A DNA stretch of 42,804 nucleotides, taken from Bacteroidales bacterium. Lineage in GTDB: Bacteria; Bacteroidota; Bacteroidia; Bacteroidales; F082. Shown piece after piece: positions 1 to 8,376 of this stretch. The stretch covers positions 1-42,804 of the forward strand of contig JAFSJF010000077.1 in the NCBI GenBank assembly GCA_017439405.1, read 5' to 3'. The notes beneath the pieces are model-generated. The model was not told the DNA's origin. It made no database searches and saw nothing but the letters and a program-made list of their open reading frames with translations. How positions within the stretch are numbered: position 1 is the stretch's first letter; each line of letters begins with the position of its first letter. The translations under genes were made by a program, and so were the position numbers.

Positions 1-8
1 AAAAAGCC

Positions 9-36
9 TTGTTTTCGTGAAAAAGTTGTATCTTTG
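9..36 (+). promoter_or_regulatory. Bacteroidetes-type promoter of the Rpn-family gene
   Basis: A -7 element TATCTTTG lies at 29-36, with a TTG at 9-11 separated from it by 17 bp, which fits the -33/-7 promoters used by the Bacteroidetes primary sigma factor. Transcription would start near 42, so the in-frame ATG at 17 lies upstream of the transcript and cannot be the real start. A nearly identical block (GAAAAAGTTGTATnTTTGCC) precedes the gene at 12327. Confidence 0.7.
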
Positions 37-64
37 CCTTCGAAACAGACAAAACAATAATGCT

Positions 65-1048
65 ATGAGCGACGACACCAAATACATTTGCTTCGATTGG
101 GCAGCCAAGAAGATACTACGCGACAAGGCCAACTTCGCAGTCTTTGAGGGCTTGATGACGGTACTCATCGGAGAGCCAGTTAGAATCGTGGAAATCTTGG
201 AGAGCGAGAGCAACCAGGAACATGAGCGCGACAAGTTCAACCGCGTTGACATCAAGGCACGCAACAGCAAGGACGAAATCATCATCGTTGAGATTCAGTT
301 GACGCGCGAGCTGTATTATTTGGAACGCATCCTATACGGCGTTTCCAAGACCATCACCGAGCATATCAGCATGGGCGACGACTACGACAAGGTGAAGAAG
401 GTGTATTCCATCAACATCCTGTATTTCGATTTGGGACGCGGGAAGGACTATCTGTATCATGGCACGACGACGTTCCGTGGCGTGAACACGGGCGACATGC
501 TTGAAATTACGATGAAGGACAAGGATGCACTCAAGCTGCGCACTCCCGCCGAAATCTTTCCGGAGTATTTCCTCATCCGCGTGAACGAGTTCAACGTTGC
601 CGAGGTCAGCAATTATTTGGAGGAATGGCTCGACTATCTGAAGAACGGGCGCATTAGGGAAAACACGACGGCACCGGGCTTGCAAGAGGCGCGAAAAAAA
701 CTGCAATACATGAAGATGGATGCCAAGGAGCGCAAGGCATACGATCGACATGTCGATAACATCAGATACCAGAACAGCGTGTTCGGCGCAGCCCATTTGG
801 AAGGTTGGGAGGAAGGCCATGCCGAGGGTCACTCCCAAGGTTTAGCCGAGGGTCGTGCCGAGGGTCGTGCTGAAGGTCGTGCTGAGGGTCGTGCCGAGGG
901 TCGTGCCGAGGGTCGTGCCGAGGGTCGTGCCGAGGGCGAGCGCGAGAAGCAATTGGAAATTGCGCGGCGCATGAAAGAGATGGGCCTTGACCCCGACTCC
1001 ATTTGCAAGGCCACTGGATTGAACCGCGAAGAAGTGGATCGACTGTAG
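65..1048 (+). CDS. Rpn family recombination-promoting nuclease / PD-(D/E)XK transposase-like protein
   Basis: Predicted 327-residue member of the Rpn/YhgA-like family (PD-(D/E)XK nuclease family transposase), proteins reported to nick DNA and promote RecA-independent recombination. The N-terminal half carries the family signature: Asp-Trp-Ala-Ala-Lys near the start, an acidic segment (VDIKARNSKDEIIIVEIQL) whose D...E-x-Q pattern is the nuclease core, then a LYYLERILYGVSK helix. The last quarter is an E-G-R-A tandem repeat followed by a helix-turn-helix-like tail (MKEMGLDPDSICKATGLNREEVDRL), usual for these proteins. I place the start at the ATG at 65, because the promoter overlaps the earlier ATG at 17. 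The gene stands alone. It may be a chromosomal member of a dispersed family, since such genes often occur in many copies in Bacteroidales. Family call is confident; biochemical activity is inferred. Confidence 0.85.
   Translation: MSDDTKYICFDWAAKKILRDKANFAVFEGLMTVLIGEPVRIVEILESESNQEHERDKFNRVDIKARNSKDEIIIVEIQLTRELYYLERILYGVSKTITEHISMGDDYDKVKKVYSINILYFDLGRGKDYLYHGTTTFRGVNTGDMLEITMKDKDALKLRTPAEIFPEYFLIRVNEFNVAEVSNYLEEWLDYLKNGRIRENTTAPGLQEARKKLQYMKMDAKERKAYDRHVDNIRYQNSVFGAAHLEGWEEGHAEGHSQGLAEGRAEGRAEGRAEGRAEGRAEGRAEGRAEGEREKQLEIARRMKEMGLDPDSICKATGLNREEVDRL
845..940 (+). repeat. 12-bp tandem repeat coding for Ala-Glu-Gly-Arg
   Basis: Seven consecutive copies of a 12-bp unit (GCCGAGGGTCGT and close variants with T or A changes) run from 845 to 928, followed by a partial eighth unit to 940. 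They encode AEGR repeats in the C-terminal linker of the Rpn-family protein. Copy-number change would keep the frame and alter only linker length. Confidence 0.9.
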
Positions 1049-1490
1049 CAGTTTTTGATTAACGGCTTTCCATTTTCTTTTGTTTGTAAGTTATTGATAT
1101 ACAGTTAATTACCAACACCCTAACAGTATCCAAAAAATCCAATGAATTGTTACTTTTTTTGGGAAAAAATACCTAATTTTGCAGCCCATTATACGGAAAT
1201 CTATTGTTGAATTATCAAGGATGCTAAAGGAAATGAAAAACTTTGTTTGTCAAATGCTTAGGGGTCGGATAATGGAAGACAGTATGTTTTTGAGAGATAT
1301 TTGTCTCACCCCTTTGGGTTGCGTAATATAAGTGCCGTGTGCCGGCATTCTGTTCCCGCGAAAGGCACGATTTTTGTAAAGTCCGGGGACGGCTTAGCCT
1401 TATTTATCAGAAGCGAATTGCAGTTGTAGTGCGAACTATGGTCGTAGATTTGTTATTTTATTGAGTTTAAATGCAATTAAATCAAAGTGA
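1049..1490. other. 442-bp intergenic region with a promoter and long leader
   Basis: Between the Rpn-family gene and the large surface-protein pseudogene. A good -7 element TAATTTTG is at 1174-1181 on the plus strand, so the transcript would carry a leader of about 300 nt. Inside it is a 36-codon open frame (ATG at 1221, TAA at 1329-1331) with no recognisable product, and short GTGCC/GGCAC inverted repeats near 1333-1368. I see no RNA family I can name here. Confidence 0.4.
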
Positions 1491-2129
1491 ATGATGAAAA
1501 GACAAGATATTGGAAAACAGAATGTGCTTAAATGGAGAAGATGGTTTCGCGGCATGGGATTGATGGTGCTGATCCTCTGCGGATGGAGCGGGGCGATGGG
1601 ACAGACCTACGAGACGGGGACGCTGGAGGAGGGTTTCTTCTACATCGTCCATAACCAAGATAGGACATATAGCCTGTGCCCGGCAGAGGATCCTGCCAAC
1701 CCAAATATTGGCAAATGGTATGATACCAACCATACCATGCCTTTCCTGACCACAAAGAAAACCAGTCTCCCTGACGACTATAGGCTGTGGCACCTGACCA
1801 AAGACGGCAGCGGGAACTTCCAGATGATTCATGCCAAGGACAACAAATACGTCATCAACGACACGACTGGCAAGGCGCCAGAAGCTGTTCACTTGGATGT
1901 GTTGCCAGAAAATGGTACCAACACGTGGTACGTCATCAACTATGTCAGCAACGGTGGCTATTATAACATAAAGAGCATAAGCGTTACGAATAACTATTCA
2001 ATCAACCCTTATAACGGCAACAAGGATAATTATGACGGTAATGGTGGTGGAATTCATAGGCTACTGGGACAACGGCGACAACGGCTCCAAATGGCAGTTC
2101 GTCAAAGTGTTACCCATCATTACAAATGA
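1491..2129 (+). pseudogene. Fragment 1: signal peptide and lectin-like N-terminus
   Basis: Starts at ATG 1491 (a second ATG follows at once). Residues about 14-37 form a signal peptide: KWRRWFR, then a hydrophobic GLMVLILCGWSGAMG core before QTYE. The mature part (RTYSLCPAED..., YRLWHLTKDGSGNFQMIHAKDNKYVI) resembles a ricin/beta-trefoil-like module. Meaningful homology stops near 2045; the rest of this frame (RLLGQRRQRLQ...) is out of frame, and the true continuation EFIGYWDNGDNGSKWQFVKV is in the next frame. Confidence 0.7.
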
Positions 2130-3390
2130 TGCGGGAAACTTCACCATCAGTTTCTTACCTGCCATTAGTGGGCAACAAATATATTATACCACCGACAACA
2201 GCGACCCGCGCACGTCCAGCACCGGACATCTCTATTCTGGTGCTTTCCAGCTGACGGGCAGCGATACAAAAGTGAAGGCCTGCGTCGAGCTGAACAACCA
2301 CTACTCCGAGGTGGTCATCTACAACACCGTCCCATGCGCTACGCCCGTCATCACCAACACCGACGGCGTGATTGATATGACCTGCGCAACTCCTGGAGCT
2401 TCCATTTACTACACCACCGACGGCTCGACACCCACACCCAGTTCGACGCTGTTTGAGACATCATTCAACTTGCCCATTACAACCAGCGTGGAGCAAATCA
2501 GGGCCATTGCCGTGTCGGATCCCGACTTTTCTGACATTTCGGAGGAGGCGTCTCTCAATATCAATAAATGCAATACACCCAGCATCACCGTCAATACTAC
2601 CAACGGCGAGGTGACCATGACAAGCACTTCAGGTGCCATCATCCGCTACACCACCAACGGTTCCAACCCTAATACAGGTTCTACGCAGTATTCATTCCCC
2701 AACGCCCTGCTGCCTGATGGCAACACGACAGAGCAAATCAAGGCCATCGCCTATAAGGCAGGCATGAGGCCGTCAGACATTAAGACTTACTATGTGCCTC
2801 AGTGCGACCTTCCTGTTATCACCAATAACGATGGGACCATTACTATCACTTGTGGCCTTAGCAATGCCCATATCCACTATGCCACTTCTGTCAACGGCAG
2901 CTTCAGTGATTACACCGCCCCCTTCCAGTTAGGTTCGGCTCTGATGGTGAGGGCCTACGCCTCCCACGCAGGCTATCGCAATTCCTCGGAGGCGTTGTTT
3001 TGGGGTGTACTGACGGAGGTGTCGAGCACCGACGAAATAACCGATATGGGCGGCGGCTACAAACTGGCAGCGGGTTTCACTGTCAACGGCTCCATAGGCA
3101 GTGCTGACCATCCTTTTACAGGAGTCATTGACGGACAGTTTAATACCATCGCCAGCACATCCTCGGCCTTGGTGGCCTATGCCGACGGTGCCATCATCAA
3201 GAATGTCATCATCGGCAATGCCACTGTCAATGGCACAGGCGATGTGGGTGCCATCTGCAACACGGCAACAGGGAATGCCAAAATCTACAATTGTGGCGTG
3301 CTGCAAGGCAGCGTCAGCGGTACAAACTATGTGGGCAGTCTTGTCTGTCGGCTTGCTCGACGGTTCGGCGCGAGTCATCAACTGCTATAG
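2032..3390 (+). pseudogene. Fragment 2: chitobiase-C-type repeats and first GLUG repeat
   Basis: Continuation after a +1 shift. Contains at least three copies of the chitobiase/beta-hexosaminidase C-terminal-like repeat, each with a YYTTDxSxP or RYTTNGSNP motif and a following AxA strand (near 2180, 2400 and 2640), then a degenerate copy near 2870. From about 3020 it enters a GLUG-type region (GGYKLAAGFTVNGSIG..., FTGVIDGQFNTI). Real coding ends at 3345; the last residues (CRLARRFGASHQLL) are frameshift products of the TGTC duplication. Confidence 0.7.
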
Positions 3391-4609
3391 TTTCGCCAAT
3401 GTCAGCGGCGGCACTGTGGCCGCAGGCATCGTGGGCTACAACAATGTTGCCTCCACCACTACCAACCTGAAGACGATGGTGATGAACTGCATGTTCTACG
3501 GCAACGCCACAGGCACCACCATCTCGCCCGTCTATGGCGGACAAATCATCAACAACAATAGTGCCACGGGATTGAACAATTTCAATTATTTCTTGCAAGA
3601 TGAATTCACGTCGACCATCAATGCCTACAACTGCGCCTTGGGTGCCGAGAGGCGTTTCCTTGAGCGTTTCGAGTTCTACCGCCAAATCCTCAACTCCAAC
3701 CGCGAGTTGGCGGCTTGGTACGTCACTGGCTCCACCGATTTCACAGGCTCTCGTTCAGAGATGGGCAAATGGGTTTTGGACAAGTCGGTGGCTCCCTATC
3801 CCATACTGAAGCCCCACGGCAAATACACCTCCATCATCAATTATGACGCCTCTGTTCATAGTCTTAACATGACCCTCAGCGTCACCATCAACCAAGGCAG
3901 TGGTGCCCCAACGGGTGCTTCTATCACTACGAGCAGTCTCACGCTGACCCGCACCGACAAAGACCCCGCCAACTACAACTTCAACTACGACAAAGTGCAG
4001 CTACCTTATTATAATAATGTGGGTACGGGCAACTACACCAACAACAAGGTGGTCGTGGGCTGGAAGATTACCTCAATAAGCGGCGGCACGGTGGGCAGCT
4101 TCACCACTGGCATCGATGCACCGGCCTACAACTTCGCCGACCGCGAATGTACGCAGAAAGACCTCTACTCCATCAGTGGCCGCGTCTTCTCGCAGGGCGC
4201 CTACTTCGACGTGCCCACTGGCGTGACCACCATCACCATCGAGCCGTATTGGGCCAATGCCGTCTACTTGTCTGATGGCTATTACGACAAAACCTACACC
4301 AGCAGCTATGGCGGAAATACCACAAACCCTGGTGGAAACGATATCACGGTCATGGGCATCCGCTACACCAACGGTGAAGACTACACCATCAACGGCAGCA
4401 GCCAAAAGGTGTATACCACCATGAGCAACGCCATCAATGCATTGAACCGTGCGGACAACAGCAGCGTCTACGACTACGCCGTGGTGCTGGTGGGCAACTA
4501 CCACCACTATTACAACAACAGCTCTATAACAAACGACACCAAAGGCTTCACCATCATGAGTGCCGACCTCGACTTCGACAATGAGCCTGACAACTGCTTC
4601 ATCTTCTAA
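3350..4609 (+). pseudogene. Fragment 3: GLUG repeat and middle region, ended by a nonsense codon
   Basis: Resumes as GLLDGSARVINCYSFANVSGG, a GLUG repeat that fits directly onto the end of fragment 2. It continues through a non-repetitive region (FLERFEFYRQILNSNRELAAWY...) and a region rich in Tyr, Asn and Thr. It stops at TAA 4607-4609 within DNCFIF-stop-MGNDRQPVSPIRFDFL. The next codon is ATG in the same frame, so the stop replaces a single residue. Confidence 0.7.
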
Positions 4610-5761
4610 ATGGGAAATGACCGTCAGCCTGTCAGCCCCATCCGCTTCGATTTCCTATGCTGGTCCGGCATCGGTATGGCACAGAAACCCAGCAATAGCA
4701 CCCGTATGCCCGGTATTGGTATTTTCAAGCCTCGTGGCTGGTTTGAGGTGACCAACACCGTCATTGCCCGTTTCACCGAGTTTGAATACGACTGGGGTTC
4801 AAAGAATGCCGAGACTGACGGCTCGCCGCTGATTCTGCTGGGAGGAATCTATGAGCAGATCGTTTCGTCAAACGACGGCGCACCCACCCACACCAAATAC
4901 ATCCACATCGGCAGCAACGCATGGTTCAAGATGTTCAACAACGGCATCCATGCCGATAAGACCTACTTCACCCCACACTACCCCATCTCCGTCACGGGCG
5001 GCGACTACGACCTCTTCTACCTTTCGGGCATGTTCCAGCCCAACGCCACTGTCAGTGTAGACAATGCCGAGTGCTACATCAGCGGCGGACGTTTCGGCGA
5101 GCTGGCCGGTGCCAGACAGGAACAAATCAATGGCAACGTTTATTGGCAGATCAACTACGCAGACATCACTGACTTTTATGGCGGCGGCATCAATGCCGCC
5201 AAGCCCATCACGGGCAATATCACTGTGGACATCAAAAACAGCGATGTCGTCACCTATTGCGGAGGACCTAAGTTTGGCGACATGAGCACTGGAAAAGAGG
5301 TTGTAACCACCGCTATGGGATGCACTTTTGGCACTTATTTCGGAGCGGGCTATGGTGGCACATCATTCAACCGCATCAGGAAACGGAATTATACAAACAG
5401 TCAAAACTACAATTTTAACGGTTGGGCAATCAACGACACCCATCCTGGGTACGGGTACACTAGACAATATGAGTCTACGACCAATACTACTACCGTCAAT
5501 GCCATTTCCACCAACTACGAATATGAGCTTTTTGCCTATGCCGGTTTTGGAAACGATAATAATGTTGGTCGTTTCTATGTGAACTACGCCTCGCTGTCAT
5601 TGGCCACTACCCGCAACGTAACCAGCACACTCACGGGCTGCACCATCAGCGACAACTTCTACGGTGGTGGCAAGTGGGCAAGGTGGATGGCAACGTCACT
5701 TCAACGCTTACCGACTGCACCGTCACCGGCAGCGTGTTTGGCGCCGGCTACTCGGCTTTAG
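4610..5761 (+). pseudogene. Fragment 4: Gly-rich surface repeat region
   Basis: Same frame as fragment 3. Sequence such as CYISGGRFGELAGARQEQINGNVYWQINYADITDFYGGG and TFGTYFGAGYGG is typical of long Bacteroidales beta-helix-like surface proteins. Coding sense ends near 5672 (ISDNFYGGGK); the residues after it (WARWMATSLQRLPT...) are out of frame. An independent start at ATG 4610 is possible but there is no signal peptide, so a functional secreted product is unlikely. Confidence 0.65.
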
Positions 5762-6192
5762 CCCCCACGGTGAATGTGTTTACCCGGGAAGGCTTCACCG
5801 TAGAACCAAGCTACGATGGCAACTCGGGAACCTATACAGAGGGTGTATTTCCCACATACACAACCTACACATGGAAGCACGCAGACAGCGTCTCGGAAGG
5901 AAACGAATTCGTGGACGATGACGACAATCACTTCATCCTCACCACGGAAGACATGACCACCTTAGGCACCGTGACAGGGGCTGTCACGCTGACCATCGGG
6001 GGCAACAGCACTGTCGGGGGAAGCGTGTATGGCGGCGGCGACGCAGGTCCCGTGGTCAACGCCACCGATCCCTCCAACGCCAACACCTCGGTCATCCTTC
6101 GTGGCAACACCCAAATCACCGGCAACGTCTTCGGCGGCGGCAACAAGGCAGCGGTCGGCGGAGCCTCGTCGGTGACCATTCAAGACGAATAA
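5674..6192 (+). pseudogene. Fragment 5: C-terminal Gly-rich repeats
   Basis: Resumes as GKVDGNVTSTLTDCTVTGSVFGAGYS and repeats the motif pattern G-N-V-F/Y-G-G-G (SVYGGGDAGP, NVFGGGNKAAVGG) up to SVTIQDE and a double TAA. The end looks natural for this repeat class and is followed by a terminator. No T9SS domain or membrane anchor is seen, so how the intact ancestor was displayed is unknown. Confidence 0.65.
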
Positions 6193-6234
6193 TAAAAGCG
6201 ACAACACGAGGGGTGAAGAAACCACCCGTCATAG

Positions 6235-6297
6235 AAGGACATCAGCCCGCGCCGCAGGAATGCCATTGACTTTCTGGACGCGGTGTCCTTTTTTTCC
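6235..6297 (+). terminator. Probable intrinsic terminator
   Basis: AAGGACA at 6235-6241 pairs with TGTCCTT at 6284-6290; after a small bulge CCGCG also pairs with CGCGG, and a run of seven T follows. Placed 40 nt after the pseudogene stop codon and before the fadD promoter. Confidence 0.55.
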
Positions 6298-6336
6298 AAA
6301 TATCGGTCCAATGTATCGCCGTGTCCGATAATTTCC

Positions 6337-6344
6337 TACATTTG
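6337..6344 (+). promoter_or_regulatory. -7 element of the acyl-CoA ligase gene
   Basis: TACATTTG matches the TAnnTTTG consensus. Transcription would begin near 6350, downstream of the GTG at 6321 and upstream of the ATG at 6372, which decides the start codon. No clear -33 TTTG was found. Confidence 0.5.
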
Positions 6345-6371
6345 TGGCCAAATTTTCGAAAACTATTGCCA

Positions 6372-8141
6372 ATGGAAATCAAAAGAGTCTTCGATCTTCT
6401 CCAAAACTATGTGGAAAAGTATCCGGGTCAGCGAGCCGCCCTTGCCGGGAAAAAGGACGGGAAATGGGTTAAGTACAGCATCCAGGAGTATGTGGAATGC
6501 GCCAAAGCCTTGAGTTATGCCCTCATAGAGTTGGGCATCGGGAAAGGCGACAAGGTGGCCATGATCCTCACCAACCGTCCCGAATGGAACATGCTCGACA
6601 TGGCCATCAGCCAGGTGGGAGCCATCACTGTTCCGGTCTATCCCACCATCAGCGAGGAGGACTATCGCTACATCCTCCACGACTGCGACGCCAAGATGGT
6701 CGTCATCGACGGTATGTCGGTGATGAACAAGGTGACGAACATCCTGCCCGACGCACCCAACGTGAAGATGGTCTATACCATGCTCGACCGCGAGAAATAC
6801 CCCTATTTCGACCAGCTTATGCAGATGGGAAAGGAGCATCCGCACGCCGAGGAGCTTGAGGCCCGCAAGGCAGCTGTCGATGAGATGGATTGCGCCACCA
6901 TCATCTACACCTCTGGCACCACGGGAACGCCCAAGGGCGTGATGCTCTCGCACCACAACCTGATGAACCAGTTCCCGAACTTCCACTACACCATTAGCGA
7001 CAACTCGAACAAGGCCTTCAGCTTCCTGCCCGTGTGCCATGCCTACGAGCGTGCGCTGAACTACTGCTACCAATACCGCGGCATGTCGATTTACTATGCC
7101 GAGAGTCTGGGCACCATCGCCTCCGACATGCGCGAGATCCATCCCACGATGATGTGCGCCGTGCCGCGTGTGCTTGAGCGCTTCTACGACGCCATCTACC
7201 AAAGCGGCAAGAAACAGAAGGGCATCGCAAAGGTCATCTTCTTCTGGGCCTTGCACCTCGGCGAGCGTTACAAGATTGATGCTACGAGCCGCAACTGGTT
7301 CTACGACAAAAAGTTGGCTTTGGCCGATAAGTTGGTTTACAGTAAGATTCGCGCCAACATCGGTGCCGAAAACTTCGACATCATCGTGAGTGGTGCCGCC
7401 GCCATCTCGCAGAAGATCGCCGGCTTCTTCTCGGCCATCAAGATGCCCGTTTTCGAAGGCTATGGCCTGACGGAGACTTCACCCGTCATCGCGGTGAGCA
7501 ACCGCAACCCGCACGGCCGCGAAGTGGGTTATGTGGGACAGCCACTGCCCGGAACGGAGGTTAAAATTGACGAGAACGGTGAGATTTGCTGCCGTGGCCA
7601 CAACGTGATGATGGGCTACTACAAACACCCCGAGCTGACTGCCGAGGTCATCGACAAGGACGGCTGGTTCCACACGGGCGACATGGGCGTACTCGACCAA
7701 TACAACCGCCTGCGCATCACGGGTCGCATCAAGAGCCTCTTCAAGACCTCGGGCGGCAAATACATTAACCCCGACGTCATCGAAGCCAAGTTCTGCGCCT
7801 CCAAGTTGATTGAAAACATCCTCGTGGTGGGCGAGAACCAAAAGTTTGCCGGTGCGCTCATCATCCCAAGCTTCGCCGACTTGAAAGCATGGTGCGCTGA
7901 GGAGAAGATCCCTTTCACGACCAACGCCGAGATGATTCAAAACTCCGAGGTTTTGAAACGCTTCGCCAAGGAAGTGAACGAGCTGAACAAAGGTTTGGGC
8001 GAGACCGAGAAGATTAAGAAACACGTCCTGCTCTCCGACGAGTGGAGCATCGCCAACGGCCTGCTCACCCCGACGCTCAAGGTCAAGCGCAAGGTGCTTG
8101 TTGCCAAGTATAAGGATGTGATTGAGAAGATGTTTGCTTGA
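6372..8141 (+). CDS. fadD: Long-chain fatty-acid--CoA ligase (AMP-binding enzyme)
   Basis: Activates long-chain fatty acids to acyl-CoA through an acyl-adenylate, feeding exogenous or recycled fatty acids into lipid synthesis. The 589-residue protein has the full ANL-superfamily set: P-loop-like IIYTSGTTGTPKG at about residues 177-190, YGLTETSP near 363, GWFHTGD near 431 and the following RIKSLFKTSGGKYINP hinge. The length is normal for the long-chain (FAA1-like) bacterial family. The start at 6372 (MEIKRVFDLL) is preferred because the upstream promoter lies inside the longer open frame. It is a housekeeping gene and marks the left border of the defence island. Symbol is by family; several paralogues are usual in Bacteroidales. 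Confidence 0.93.
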   Translation: MEIKRVFDLLQNYVEKYPGQRAALAGKKDGKWVKYSIQEYVECAKALSYALIELGIGKGDKVAMILTNRPEWNMLDMAISQVGAITVPVYPTISEEDYRYILHDCDAKMVVIDGMSVMNKVTNILPDAPNVKMVYTMLDREKYPYFDQLMQMGKEHPHAEELEARKAAVDEMDCATIIYTSGTTGTPKGVMLSHHNLMNQFPNFHYTISDNSNKAFSFLPVCHAYERALNYCYQYRGMSIYYAESLGTIASDMREIHPTMMCAVPRVLERFYDAIYQSGKKQKGIAKVIFFWALHLGERYKIDATSRNWFYDKKLALADKLVYSKIRANIGAENFDIIVSGAAAISQKIAGFFSAIKMPVFEGYGLTETSPVIAVSNRNPHGREVGYVGQPLPGTEVKIDENGEICCRGHNVMMGYYKHPELTAEVIDKDGWFHTGDMGVLDQYNRLRITGRIKSLFKTSGGKYINPDVIEAKFCASKLIENILVVGENQKFAGALIIPSFADLKAWCAEEKIPFTTNAEMIQNSEVLKRFAKEVNELNKGLGETEKIKKHVLLSDEWSIANGLLTPTLKVKRKVLVAKYKDVIEKMFA

Positions 8142-8291
8142 TGGTCGATTAATACCTATAAAGGTGCGGTGCCCTGCAAAAAAGAGGGGGAGCTATATAC
8201 CTGTTGACAGTAAATAAATAACGGAGTCAATCTCTTGGCCCCTTTTGTTTTCATGCCCCCATCCAAGCATGGGATTTTATCATTCTTTATC

Positions 8292-8320
8292 TTTGTTTAT
8301 TGATATTTTCCTTATCTTTG
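8292..8320 (+). promoter_or_regulatory. Promoter of the restriction-modification operon
   Basis: TTTG at 8292-8295, a 17-bp spacer, then TATCTTTG at 8313-8320: a textbook Bacteroidetes promoter. A second TATCTTTG overlaps the -33 box (8288-8295). The predicted start near 8326 leaves a leader of about 50 nt before the helicase ATG. The rest of the 235-bp gap (8142-8291) shows nothing I can name. Confidence 0.75.
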
Positions 8321-8376
8321 CCCCATGCTTTTGATTGGTGCACTGTAGGTGTATTTAACCTGTCAGGATACTGTAT

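Larger units (their letters stand above)
1491..6192 (+). pseudogene. Large secreted chitobiase-C/GLUG-repeat surface protein, broken by four lesions
   Basis: One ancestral gene of about 1,565 codons is now spread over three reading frames. Protein-level continuity across every break shows it was a single secreted protein: signal peptide, lectin-like N-terminal region, chitobiase/beta-hexosaminidase C-terminal-type repeats (YYTTDGSTP motifs), GLUG-type repeats, then Gly-rich repeats (FGAGYGG, VYGGGD, VFGGGN). The lesions are: (1) one extra base near 2043-2052; (2) a 4-bp tandem duplication TGTC-TGTC at 3342-3349; (3) an in-frame TAA at 4607-4609 where CAA (Gln) would restore the frame; (4) loss of one base near 5670-5676. 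Removing one TGTC gives a perfect GSLVGLLDGSARV reading. Neighbouring genes of comparable length are intact, which argues for genuine decay over general sequence error, although assembly error cannot be excluded. No T9SS sorting tail is visible at the end. Confidence 0.8.

Noticed and set aside
845-940. CRISPR-like repeat array
   Set aside because: Units are contiguous 12-mers without spacers and encode AEGR in frame.
1491-6192. Programmed frameshifting in the surface-protein gene
   Set aside because: The shifts go in different directions, lack a shared slippery site, and an in-frame stop is also present; decay or error is simpler.
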